A stretch of 32,616 bases of DNA, from the NCBI GenBank assembly GCA_027063065.1, contig JAMOSO010000047.1, forward strand, positions 1-32,616, written 5' to 3'. Under the pieces are notes generated by a model. That model did no database searches. It saw only the letters and a program-made list of their open reading frames with translations, and had not been told where the DNA came from. This DNA comes from Planctomycetota bacterium. GTDB lineage: Bacteria; Planctomycetota; JAMOSO01. Each line of letters opens with the position of its first letter. Position 1 is the first letter of the stretch. Made by a program: the position numbers and the translations under genes. Of the stretch, positions 1-7,568 are shown piece after piece.

Positions 1-771
1 TGTTCCTTGTTTGTTTGGAGCTCCCTTACCAATCATTGTTTTGGCAATAATTAATGCTGGTTTATCAGCTTTTTTAGCACTATTTAAAGCTTCTGTTATC
101 GCATCAATATCATTGCCATCTTCAACGGTAGTTACATACCAATTATATGATTCAAAACGCTTGCCAACATCTTCAGTAAAAGACACGTCAGTTGAGCCTT
201 CAATAGTGATTTTATTTGAATCATAAATAATAACTAAATTGTCTAAATGCAAATGACCTGCTAATGAAGCAGCTTCAGCAGAGATGCCCTCTTGCATACA
301 ACCATCACCACACAAGGTAAAAATAGTATTATCAATAATTTTATGCTCATCAGTATTAAACTTTTTTGCCATAATTTTGCTTGCCAACGCCATACCTGTC
401 GCATTAGCAATACCTTGACCTAAAGGGCCAGTAGTAATTTCAACGCCATCGGTATGTTTATATTCTGGATGTCCAGGTGTTAGCGAATTATATTGACGAA
501 AATTTTTAAGATCTTCTATGCTTAACTTATACCCAAATAAATGCAACACTGAATAAGCCAACATAGAACCATGCCCCGCAGAAAGCACGAAACGATCGCG
601 ATTATACCATGAACTATCAGCAGGATTATGCTTTAACACTTCACCATAAAGCGCTGTAGCAATATCTGCACAACCCATTGGTAAACCAGGATGACCTGAA
701 TTTGCAGCTTGGATTGCCTCAGCACTTAAAACGCGAATTGTATCCGCAACTTTTTTCATTTGATCACTCAT
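1..771 (-). CDS. tkt: Transketolase, N-terminal part (runs off the window)
   Basis: Thiamine diphosphate enzyme of the non-oxidative pentose phosphate pathway, cytoplasmic, transferring two-carbon ketol units between sugar phosphates. The 257 visible codons begin MSDQMKKVADTIRVLSAEA, followed by GHPGLPMGCADI (start of the cofactor domain), DRFVLSAGHGS, LGQGIANATGMA and the ThDP/Mg motif GDGCMQEGISAEAASLAGH. This matches the first 40% or so of a roughly 660-residue transketolase; the remainder lies beyond base 1. The ATG at 771 is preceded by GGAG about 6 nt away, a clear ribosome site. The gene is transcribed away from pyrD, across a 346-bp gap. A promoter with TTCACA and TATAAT lies about 60-85 bp upstream. 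Identification is firm; completeness beyond the edge cannot be judged. Confidence 0.96.
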   Translation of the reverse strand, partial: MSDQMKKVADTIRVLSAEAIQAANSGHPGLPMGCADIATALYGEVLKHNPADSSWYNRDRFVLSAGHGSMLAYSVLHLFGYKLSIEDLKNFRQYNSLTPGHPEYKHTDGVEITTGPLGQGIANATGMALASKIMAKKFNTDEHKIIDNTIFTLCGDGCMQEGISAEAASLAGHLHLDNLVIIYDSNKITIEGSTDVSFTEDVGKRFESYNWYVTTVEDGNDIDAITEALNSAKKADKPALIIAKTMIGKGAPNKQGT

Positions 772-830
772 TTTTTCTCCACTTTGACTTCAAAAAATGC
801 CTCCACAGGAACTATCCTTAGAACTTTGCA

Positions 831-858
831 ATTATACTGATTTCAAACAAATTGTGAA
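831..858 (-). promoter_or_regulatory. Putative promoter of the transketolase gene
   Basis: On the minus strand, TTCACA (858 to 853) and a perfect TATAAT (836 to 831) are separated by 16 bp. The start site would fall near 824, giving an untranslated leader of about 53 nt that contains the GGAG ribosome site. Based on consensus match only. Confidence 0.5.
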
Positions 859-1046
859 CAAACAGCATAATAAAGATTATAAACATTTTAAATTATCAAA
901 ATTTTTAAACTATTCTGACCCTTGAAATTTGAACAGTAAAGTGATTACCAATCAACGGACAGATTAAGAGATAATAATAAAAAAAATATTAGGATTGATA
1001 AAACGCCCATTTTACATGTAGCAAAATTAGCATAATTATTTATTCA

Positions 1047-1069
1047 GGAAGCATTGTTTAAATGCTTTC
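1047..1069. repeat. Inverted repeat upstream of the pyrD promoter
   Basis: GGAAGCATT and AATGCTTTC form a 9-bp stem (8 Watson-Crick pairs and one G-T) around the loop GTTTA. It lies about 13 bp upstream of the putative pyrD -35 box, so if that promoter is right it is not in the pyrD transcript. It could be an operator or a leftover of a mobile element. No T-tract follows on either strand, so it is not a classical terminator. Confidence 0.4.
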
Positions 1070-1081
1070 GCCATATTAATC

Positions 1082-1110
1082 GTGGCATAATTGTAATTTT
1101 TCAATATAAT
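1082..1110 (+). promoter_or_regulatory. Putative pyrD promoter placing the start site at the ATG
   Basis: GTGGCA (1082-1087, 4 of 6 matches to TTGACA) and a perfect TATAAT (1105-1110) are separated by 17 bp. Only 7 nt separate the -10 box from the pyrD ATG at 1118, so transcription would begin at or next to the start codon. No Shine-Dalgarno sequence is visible, which fits a leaderless mRNA. Confidence 0.5.
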
Positions 1111-1117
1111 TTTTTAT

Positions 1118-2215
1118 ATGATTTCACCATTTATGCTTGCCAGAATCGATCATCGATTACGCTACTTTTTAAGTCAAAGCTTATCACCTGCAATGTATAC
1201 TAAGCTATACTCAGCGACTCGATCTTGGTATTTAAAATTATTATCCAAAGAATTAATAACCTTGCATCCCAGCAATTACAAGCCTACATCCATTTTAGGA
1301 TTAAATTTTCGTAATGATTTAGGCAATGCGGCAGGACTTGATAAAGACGGTTCTTTACTGGCATTCAACTATCATATGGGCGCTGGTTTTGCCATTGTTG
1401 GCACTGTACTTAATAAACCCCATACTGGCAACTTAATCAAAAGTTTACCGTTTTTACCTAAAACTAATCCATGGGCACCACTACCGTATAGCAATTCATG
1501 TTTAAATTCTATGGGTTTGCCTAGCAAGGGATATCAAATAGCTTTAGATTCTATTAAGAAATTTCGCGATATATACCAAGCTACTGATTTTCCAATAGGC
1601 ATATCCATCATGGGACATCCTTTAGAAACAGGACAAGAAAAAATAGATGGCGTTTGTAATGTAATAAAAGCTGTTTGTAATGATGTAGATTTTATTGAAA
1701 TTAATGAAAGTTGCCCAAATGTCAAAGGTCATAATAATGACGGCTTAAATATCCGACTTGCTAGTTTTGTACAAGCTAGAGATTTAGGCTCCAAACATAC
1801 CCCACTACTAGTAAAGTTTGGCAATGTGCATAATACAAAAGAAACTATTAAAATTTTAGATTCTAATAATATAGATGGCATCACAGCTGTTAACACCCAA
1901 ACAAATTATGAGGATTTAATTTTAAAACTAAATCCTAAAGATAAAACATTGTTTAATTATTATACAAAAAATCATAATGGTGGCTTAAGCGGAAGCATTA
2001 TTAATCAACACAGTTTTAAAACCATTACAAACATTGCCACTGAAATAAAAGAGTTAAAATCCAATTTATGTCTAATGCACGTAGGAGGCATTACTAATAA
2101 TGATGACATACAAAAATCAAGGGCTATAGCCCCACTGCGTCAATGGTACACTGGCTACATGGGTGCATTGGGATCTATGCAACCAAATTTAATATATAAG
2201 ACAATGACCAAATAA
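1118..2215 (+). CDS. pyrD: Dihydroorotate dehydrogenase (class 2-like with a Cys active-site motif)
   Basis: Flavoenzyme of pyrimidine synthesis that oxidises dihydroorotate to orotate. The 365 residues have an N-terminal helical extension of about 55 residues typical of membrane-associated, quinone-using class 2 enzymes. An FMN-binding barrel follows: GNAAGLDKDG (69-78), GFAIVGTV, NSMGLPSKG, then INESCPNVKG, LLVKFGN, GGLSG and VGGI near the C-terminus. Oddly, the catalytic-base loop reads SCPN with Cys199. Class 2 enzymes normally have Ser here (SSPNT), and the Cys is characteristic of class 1. The gene stands alone on the plus strand, and its end overlaps the convergent small lipoprotein gene by 27 bp. 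The start rests on the first ATG after a TATAAT box; ATG at 1133 is an alternative. The family is sure; the subclass and redox partner are not. Confidence 0.88.
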   Translation: MISPFMLARIDHRLRYFLSQSLSPAMYTKLYSATRSWYLKLLSKELITLHPSNYKPTSILGLNFRNDLGNAAGLDKDGSLLAFNYHMGAGFAIVGTVLNKPHTGNLIKSLPFLPKTNPWAPLPYSNSCLNSMGLPSKGYQIALDSIKKFRDIYQATDFPIGISIMGHPLETGQEKIDGVCNVIKAVCNDVDFIEINESCPNVKGHNNDGLNIRLASFVQARDLGSKHTPLLVKFGNVHNTKETIKILDSNNIDGITAVNTQTNYEDLILKLNPKDKTLFNYYTKNHNGGLSGSIINQHSFKTITNIATEIKELKSNLCLMHVGGITNNDDIQKSRAIAPLRQWYTGYMGALGSMQPNLIYKTMTK

Positions 2216-2530
2216 ATTATTGTTTAATTGTGCTTTATATATTTTTATAATTTTACCTTGGCATGACACCGAAACCAAATAACGATTTGGTGATTTAACA
2301 AATGTAGCAGACCAAACTTTTGCCCTAGACTGCTCTGGATATGTAATGTTAATTAAGTTTTCCATTACAATATTATCTTTAAGAAATTCTGATTGCACAG
2401 CTTTTAAGACCATTAATTTACCTTTTTTAACATTGATATTATGTTCTGAAGCACTGCTACAAGCAACAAAAAACAAACAAAGACAAATTAAATATTTTAT
2501 ATCCAAATCCAAATTAAAACTAAATAACAT
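2189..2530 (-). CDS. Small hypothetical lipoprotein
   Basis: The protein has 113 residues when started at the ATG at 2530. That ATG overlaps the stop of the ccsBA gene as TAATG, so translation is probably coupled. A longer reading back to 2602 exists but would lie within ccsBA. Residues 1-24 form a hydrophobic stretch ending LFFVACSSASE, with a cysteine in lipobox position, so export and lipidation are likely although the lipobox is imperfect. The mature part of about 90 residues contains TYPEQSRAKVWSATFVKSPN and a short beta-rich end (YLVSVSCQGKIIKIYKAQL). I do not recognise a family. As last gene of the cytochrome c assembly cluster it may act at the outer face of a membrane, but that is inference from position. 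Its 3' end overlaps pyrD by 27 bp. Confidence 0.6.
   Translation of the reverse strand: MLFSFNLDLDIKYLICLCLFFVACSSASEHNINVKKGKLMVLKAVQSEFLKDNIVMENLINITYPEQSRAKVWSATFVKSPNRYLVSVSCQGKIIKIYKAQLNNNLFGHCLIY
2191..2243 (+). terminator. Possible AT-rich terminator hairpin at the pyrD end
   Basis: AATATATAAGACAAT (2191-2205) can pair with ATTGTGCTTTATATATT (2227-2243) with two unpaired bases, across a loop of about 21 nt. The plus strand then runs into TTTATAATTTT. The stem is nearly all A-T, so a weak terminator at best. It covers the stop codons of both convergent genes. Confidence 0.35.
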
Positions 2531-5412
2531 TAAACAATATCTTTTAAGCGCAATTTTGCAATATAATATGTAAATATACATACTATTACCTCTGCAACGC
2601 AAAAAATATATAAATTTCTGGCTACACCATTATCAAAGCCATAATTATGCAAACCAATATTTAATAAATTTACACCAAACCACGCCAGTACAACTGCAAT
2701 AGAGCATAAACCCAATCCTATAGCAAAGCCCAAATCCTTGATATGACCTGAAAACCTACCATGAATTAACAACACTTGACACAATACAATTAAAAGTGCG
2801 CCATTTTCTTTTGGATCCCAACCCCAAAACCTACCCCAACTTTGATCTGCCCAAATACCGCCTAAAATAGTTCCCAGTGTTGTAAAAAATAAAGCAACCA
2901 AAGCAATACCAATACAGTTTGCAAATAAACTTTTAAGCATCTCTGGTTCTTTTGGTTTTAATATCACTTTAAATACATAAGCATGACCAACTATTGACGC
3001 AACCAAGGTTGCCCCATAACCAATTGTAATAGTAACTACATGAGTGGCTAACCAAAAATTAGAATCTAAAACAGCTACCAACATTCCCATGGTATCACCA
3101 TCTAACGCATAGCGTCTAGCTACAAACTGCACAACTGCACCAGATACAGCAGCACCCATTAAACCAATACTGTCTCTACGTCTATACTCCAATAATAAAC
3201 ACATAAAAACAGACGTAAACGCTACAAAAATAATTGATTCATATAAATTGGCAACAGGTGGTCTCCCCATAATTATATATCGATAGACCAGCCCTACAAA
3301 ATTAAACACCAAGCCAAACCATGTACTTATTAAAGATATTTTAACTAATGGTTTTGACCAAATAATCCAACTTAATGCAACTGTGATAAACCCAAAAATA
3401 TACAAAACTAAAGACCAATAAAAAAAGTTTACCCTGTTATAAGTGATTTCTGTTTTAATATTTTTTGTATACCCAACATTTTTAATATATGAATCAATTT
3501 CTGCTTGTGCATTTTTGCCAGCTTCTAATTTTAAAACTATATCTAAAAATTGTTTAAACAACTTCATTTGTCTATCATCAATATGTTCTGTTAATGCAGT
3601 CCAAGGACTTATCCAAGCCCCTTTTGTAGTGGGGATTATACTAAAAGTCTTTGGTTGCCAAGCACTAGCCATTGCATTTAAATCAATTATTAATTTTGAT
3701 AAGGCTGGATCATCTTCTATTTGTTTGCCACTGCTTTGTAACTCAGCTATTAATTGACCAACTTTTTCACGTTTAAATATAAATTCTGCATAAGGTAATT
3801 TCTGACCAAATGGCATTGATAATTCAGCAGCTAATTGTTGATTTTCAATTCTGATACGTGGTAACAGACCAATTAAAGCACTACTAGCATCATTATATTT
3901 TTGCATTTTTGCATACAAGTCTAACAACTGTGACTCTATTAAGCTCTTATGCTTTTTAGCACTAATTTTGCGTAACTCTGGCATTATCCCAGCCATTGCG
4001 TTACTTAAATCTGCATAACAATAACGACTTTTAGGATTTATACTAATACCTAACGCCTTTATCACCGCAGGAGTTCGTACTGTAAACACCTTTTGCTTGA
4101 TACTCAGTTCTGGATGAATTAATACTTCAGTAAGCCATTTAATTGCTGGTTTATGCTCATAAGTAGATTTCTCGCTAAGAGTCTTTAATAAATTTATAGC
4201 ATAAGTATCTAAAGGTTTTAGACGACCCGCATCTTGAATAACCACCTGTGATAAATCGCCATTAGCAAAAGCACTGGAAAAACTACATACAAAAATTACT
4301 ACAAAAATTGATGTAGCTGTTTGTAATTTAAGTATTAATTGCGGTAGCATAATAAACATATGTATTAATAAACCTATACAAATAATAATTGATGATATAT
4401 ATGGAAATGTCCGCCCATAATTTTTAACGACAGCTAAAATAGTAGTTTCTTTATTATCATTTTGTCTAAAAGAGCTTTGGTAAAAAGTAAAACCTTTATA
4501 TCTTAATGGCTCATTCATACTAATAACTTGTTTTAAATTTGACTCGCCATCCTGAATTAAAACAGAAGACGAATAAGATGATGCCATAGAAGTACCAGGA
4601 TATAACTCTTGTTTAAAATCAAGTAATTTAATTGAAAACCCCAACGGATATCTGCGCTTGCGTAAACTAAAAGCATATTTAACACCATCGATAACTAAAT
4701 ACTGTGACGCCAACATATCATCAAATAATATGTAAGTACCATTTTGACTATTATCTAAACCAGATACCTCGACAATTAATCCTTGTAAATTGCGCCCATT
4801 TGCTAAAACAGCAGTCGATTTAATGTCGACCTTAGTAGCAATACCACGATATGGAGCTAAACGCTCTTGAGGTAATGTACTAATATCAATATTGGCGTAA
4901 TGCTTTTTTATAACAATCTGTAAGCTTGTGTTATTAGTGTGTAATTTATTTCCATCAAATAATTTATCTTCGGCAAAGAGAATAGTTTTATTTTTGGACT
5001 GTAAAGCCAACTCTCGCTTATAAGTGTCTACATAAAAATTACTACTTGATTCCTCTGGTATAACCATAGTTCCTTCAAGGCTAAAATATGCAGTAATAAA
5101 TCCTCCTCCTAACAACAATAACACACCAATATGCGTAATGAAAATTCCTGATTTTTTCCAAGACAAACGAGATTTAAAAAAAGTTTTAAAACACATATTC
5201 ACAAACATAATAGCCATAGTTAACCGACCACCTGGTAATGGAATCCCCATAGCATATAAAAACCAAGATGAAAAATATTTTTCTTGAGCTAAATGCAAAC
5301 CCATTGTTTTTTGGGCAACAGTACCAATGACAACTAAAATAATTAGCCAAATACATGTGTAATGAAAAATTTTTGCCGATGCTAAAAAATCTATTATTTT
5401 TTTTATTTTCAT
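2530..5412 (-). CDS. ccsBA: ResB-CcsA fusion, System II cytochrome c biogenesis protein
   Basis: Membrane protein of 960 residues that carries haem across the inner membrane and attaches it to c-type apocytochromes. The N-terminal third is ResB/CcsB-like: TM segments near 15-35, 60-80 and 90-112, then a large extracytoplasmic region ending in a TM pair near 335-382. A middle segment contains GRLKPLDTYA, a motif I associate with fused assembly proteins of PVC and related bacteria. The C-terminal third, from about residue 665, is CcsA-like with multiple TM segments and the haem-handling WWD motif WGRFWGWDPKENGALL near 859-874. Candidate haem-ligand histidines lie in LATHVV and GLHNYGF. The length fits natural CcsBA fusions. 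Its ATG overlaps the stop of the upstream gene as TAATG. No c-type cytochrome gene is visible nearby. Confidence 0.93.
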   Translation of the reverse strand: MKIKKIIDFLASAKIFHYTCIWLIILVVIGTVAQKTMGLHLAQEKYFSSWFLYAMGIPLPGGRLTMAIMFVNMCFKTFFKSRLSWKKSGIFITHIGVLLLLGGGFITAYFSLEGTMVIPEESSSNFYVDTYKRELALQSKNKTILFAEDKLFDGNKLHTNNTSLQIVIKKHYANIDISTLPQERLAPYRGIATKVDIKSTAVLANGRNLQGLIVEVSGLDNSQNGTYILFDDMLASQYLVIDGVKYAFSLRKRRYPLGFSIKLLDFKQELYPGTSMASSYSSSVLIQDGESNLKQVISMNEPLRYKGFTFYQSSFRQNDNKETTILAVVKNYGRTFPYISSIIICIGLLIHMFIMLPQLILKLQTATSIFVVIFVCSFSSAFANGDLSQVVIQDAGRLKPLDTYAINLLKTLSEKSTYEHKPAIKWLTEVLIHPELSIKQKVFTVRTPAVIKALGISINPKSRYCYADLSNAMAGIMPELRKISAKKHKSLIESQLLDLYAKMQKYNDASSALIGLLPRIRIENQQLAAELSMPFGQKLPYAEFIFKREKVGQLIAELQSSGKQIEDDPALSKLIIDLNAMASAWQPKTFSIIPTTKGAWISPWTALTEHIDDRQMKLFKQFLDIVLKLEAGKNAQAEIDSYIKNVGYTKNIKTEITYNRVNFFYWSLVLYIFGFITVALSWIIWSKPLVKISLISTWFGLVFNFVGLVYRYIIMGRPPVANLYESIIFVAFTSVFMCLLLEYRRRDSIGLMGAAVSGAVVQFVARRYALDGDTMGMLVAVLDSNFWLATHVVTITIGYGATLVASIVGHAYVFKVILKPKEPEMLKSLFANCIGIALVALFFTTLGTILGGIWADQSWGRFWGWDPKENGALLIVLCQVLLIHGRFSGHIKDLGFAIGLGLCSIAVVLAWFGVNLLNIGLHNYGFDNGVARNLYIFCVAEVIVCIFTYYIAKLRLKDIV

Positions 5413-5984
5413 TATTCTTCTCCAATAAAATGGATTGTCTTGGCAAAGGCTTTAAACTCATGAGTTAATTTATTTACTGCCATTGAAGAACCTGTCAATT
5501 TAACATAAATCATATTGCCAGAAGCTGGTATCATAGCACCCAACATTGCTAAACTAGGATTTTTAGTATTAATAATTTTAACAACAATAAAATCGCCTAG
5601 TTTGCCATGTAAATTTATAATATGTTTAGCAAAATCAGATTGCTTAATCGCAGGCAAATCTACTTGCGAGCGCCAACGATTTAAATTGTCAAAATTTCCA
5701 CCACCATCGCCACGCAATTTAATAATAGATAAATCAGTGATTTCTGTTTCTCCAGAATCAAATACAACTTTAACATCATAACTACCTAAACGCATACTTG
5801 ACTTTTTTGTTTTTTGCCAAGCGGTAGGAGCAATCCACCCTATAGTTAAGTTTGTATTTTTTTTATGTATTTTTAAAATAGACTCTTGTTTAGGGACACT
5901 TGGCAGTTTTTTGGTATAACTACTTAAATCCAAAGTCAATAAAACAGTGCCAATAGCAATTATTATATATAAGGGAATCTTCAT
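5412..5984 (-). CDS. Conserved exported protein of unknown function, NRWR type
   Basis: The 190 residues start with an uncleaved signal or membrane anchor (PLYIIIAIGTVLLTLDL). A soluble domain follows with TIGWIAPTAWQ, SMRLGSYDV, then LRGDGGGNFDNLNRWRSQV and a C-terminal KAFAKTIHFIGEE. The pattern of a Trp-rich start, an Arg-Leu segment, a GDxGG motif and NRWR recalls a family I know from Verrucomicrobia and Planctomycetes, often found beside cytochrome c assembly genes. Its biochemical role is unknown to me. It sits directly upstream of ccsBA with a TAATG overlap, so the two are probably made together at the membrane. AGGTAAG, 7 nt before the ATG at 5984, is the likely ribosome site, and it can be sequestered by an upstream hairpin arm (see the RNA element at 5984-6034). 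Confidence 0.75.
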   Translation of the reverse strand: MKIPLYIIIAIGTVLLTLDLSSYTKKLPSVPKQESILKIHKKNTNLTIGWIAPTAWQKTKKSSMRLGSYDVKVVFDSGETEITDLSIIKLRGDGGGNFDNLNRWRSQVDLPAIKQSDFAKHIINLHGKLGDFIVVKIINTKNPSLAMLGAMIPASGNMIYVKLTGSSMAVNKLTHEFKAFAKTIHFIGEE

Positions 5985-6034
5985 AAACTTACCTGTAATT
6001 GTAAAATGCGTATTTTAGGTAAACAGATACCTAA
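5984..6034 (-). promoter_or_regulatory. Candidate RNA switch or SD-sequestering leader of the ccsBA operon
   Basis: Read on the minus strand, TTAGGTA (6034-6028), loop TCTGTT and TACCTAA (6021-6015) form a perfect 7-bp hairpin. The same right arm contains TTACCT (6022-6017). This is exactly complementary to AGGTAA (5994-5989) in the Shine-Dalgarno region, with one further G-U pair. The two helices exclude each other: one leaves the ribosome site free, the other hides it. It lies in the 89-nt gap after the galactokinase-family gene. I cannot assign it to a known riboswitch class. Confidence 0.4.
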
Positions 6035-6073
6035 TTCAATATATTATTCACAAAATAACCATTTTTGAGACAT

Positions 6074-7555
6074 TTATTTAATTAACGATGCACCACTAGC
6101 TATATTGGGTTCAATAACAGTTGCTGCAATATCTTGTTTTAATACAGCCTTTGCCCATACAGAATAACTTTCAGCTGTTTTTGCTTTCCAATTTTGATAA
6201 ATATCATCAGAACCGCTATCGACAAAAAACAAAACATTTCCGCCACCGCCACCGCCTAACATACGTCCATAAACAGTAAAATTCAAATCATCTGCCACCT
6301 TAAATCCACAATCTAACAACGCGTCCTGCGCCCCATTTTGCCCCGTGATTTGAAAATCACCACTCATACGCAAAGATTTACCTTCGGCATTTAATAATGT
6401 TCCAAACAAATCTGCATCGCCAATTTCTGCAGCTTTACCAGCCAATGGAACAATTAAGGAAGATGCTTTTTGATGACGCAAACGCCTTAAACCAACAATA
6501 AGCTGCTCTGTAGCAATTGATTTAATTTTATCTATTTCTACATCAGATAAATCACGTCCCAAATCAATTGATTCAAAGTCCACAGGTAAAATTAATGGTG
6601 CTATATCTAATAATGTTAATAGTTTATTAATTGTCTGTAATGACAATGTTGTACTATCTATTTTTTCAGATAATACATCGCTCAATACACTATGTATATT
6701 GGATAATTCTGCCACCCTGATTGCATAATCAGACTCGGCTAATACATGAGGCACATTAGTATTGATAATAACAAAATTCATATTAGTTGGTAATGCCGAC
6801 TTAAAATAATCGATATTTTTATTAGCGTAATCAATCTTAGTTAACTGTTTTGTTTGAGAGTAACAAATTAATAATTGATCTAAAAAACCACAATTACCAC
6901 CAGAAAACAAACCATTTTCTGCATCTCTAGCAAAACTTGCCAACGCAGTTTTATCTTCTAAACCAAGTTTAAATTCAGCATCAAAAACTAATCCTAGCGA
7001 TACCAAATTAGCCGCCGAGTTACTCATTCCTGCCCCAAAAGGTACAGTGCTAGTAAGCATTATTTGCACTCCCTTAAGATTTGCACCACACTTGATTGCT
7101 TCTACAATACCACCCAAACTATGATAAGCCCAAACTGGCAAAGTTCGTTTATCCATAGCTAATCTACTTTCACGTTCTTGTAATGCTATTTTTTCTAGTT
7201 TTTTTAAATCTTTCAACTCAAATTTTAATAATTCTTTTGCATCTGCATGCGCTATTTCAATGACACCACTTTGATTAAAATTAATTGCAATTAAAAATTC
7301 TTGTTCAACAGCACAACCCATAGAAAATAAATGAGCAGGATTTTGACCTACAAATTGACTCTGCGGATAATCTACATGTTCACCAATTAAATTTAATCGC
7401 CCGCCAGCTCTAGCCATCCATTTTGTATGTGTTGAAAAAGTATTAATAAATATCTTTTTTAATACATCAATACGCATATCATTATGATATGTGTTTAATA
7501 TTGTAGAATCTTCTAAATCTATATTAATTTTAGTCAAGTAAACTGATTGTAACAT
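6074..7555 (-). CDS. Galactokinase-family GHMP kinase
   Basis: Probable cytoplasmic sugar kinase that phosphorylates C1 of galactose or N-acetylgalactosamine using ATP. The galactokinase signature GGRLNLIGEHVDY is at residues 51-63. The ATP loop appears as STVPFGAGMSNSAA near 170, the catalytic-Asp motif as CGFLDQ near 228, and the third GHMP motif as GRMLGGGGGGN near 434. NTNVPHVLAESDY matches the typical central segment. At 493 residues it is longer than E. coli GalK (about 380), partly from a 45-residue N-terminal extension. The first motif has GGR where PGR is usual, and the ATP loop has SNS where SSS is usual. The start is well supported by AAGGAG 6 nt before the ATG. No galT, galE or sugar operon is nearby, so the true substrate is open. 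It is flanked by the membrane protein at 7569 and the cytochrome c cluster. Confidence 0.85.
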   Translation of the reverse strand: MLQSVYLTKINIDLEDSTILNTYHNDMRIDVLKKIFINTFSTHTKWMARAGGRLNLIGEHVDYPQSQFVGQNPAHLFSMGCAVEQEFLIAINFNQSGVIEIAHADAKELLKFELKDLKKLEKIALQERESRLAMDKRTLPVWAYHSLGGIVEAIKCGANLKGVQIMLTSTVPFGAGMSNSAANLVSLGLVFDAEFKLGLEDKTALASFARDAENGLFSGGNCGFLDQLLICYSQTKQLTKIDYANKNIDYFKSALPTNMNFVIINTNVPHVLAESDYAIRVAELSNIHSVLSDVLSEKIDSTTLSLQTINKLLTLLDIAPLILPVDFESIDLGRDLSDVEIDKIKSIATEQLIVGLRRLRHQKASSLIVPLAGKAAEIGDADLFGTLLNAEGKSLRMSGDFQITGQNGAQDALLDCGFKVADDLNFTVYGRMLGGGGGGNVLFFVDSGSDDIYQNWKAKTAESYSVWAKAVLKQDIAATVIEPNIASGASLIK

Positions 7556-7568
7556 CGTTTCTCCTTAA

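Larger units (their letters stand above)
772..1117. other. Gene-free divergent intergenic region between tkt and pyrD
   Basis: I see no credible ORF in these 346 bases. The region holds the tkt promoter, a short stem-loop at 1047-1069, and a -10 hexamer directly in front of pyrD. At 929-965 lies a stretch resembling the sequence at 25627-25663, with the shared core CGGACAG. That core, preceded by ACC and seven bases, resembles IS3-type element ends, so a decayed insertion-sequence end is possible but not proven. Confidence 0.5.

Noticed and set aside
1047-1069. pyrD leader attenuator
   Set aside because: The stem-loop lies upstream of the likely promoter, so it would not be in the pyrD mRNA, and no T-tract follows; kept only as an inverted repeat.
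1534-1725. Minus-strand ORF inside pyrD
   Set aside because: It overlaps the conserved catalytic part of pyrD and shows no independent signal.
2531-2602. Longer N-terminus for the small lipoprotein
   Set aside because: It would lie wholly inside ccsBA and put 24 residues in front of the signal sequence; the TAATG junction at 2530 is better.
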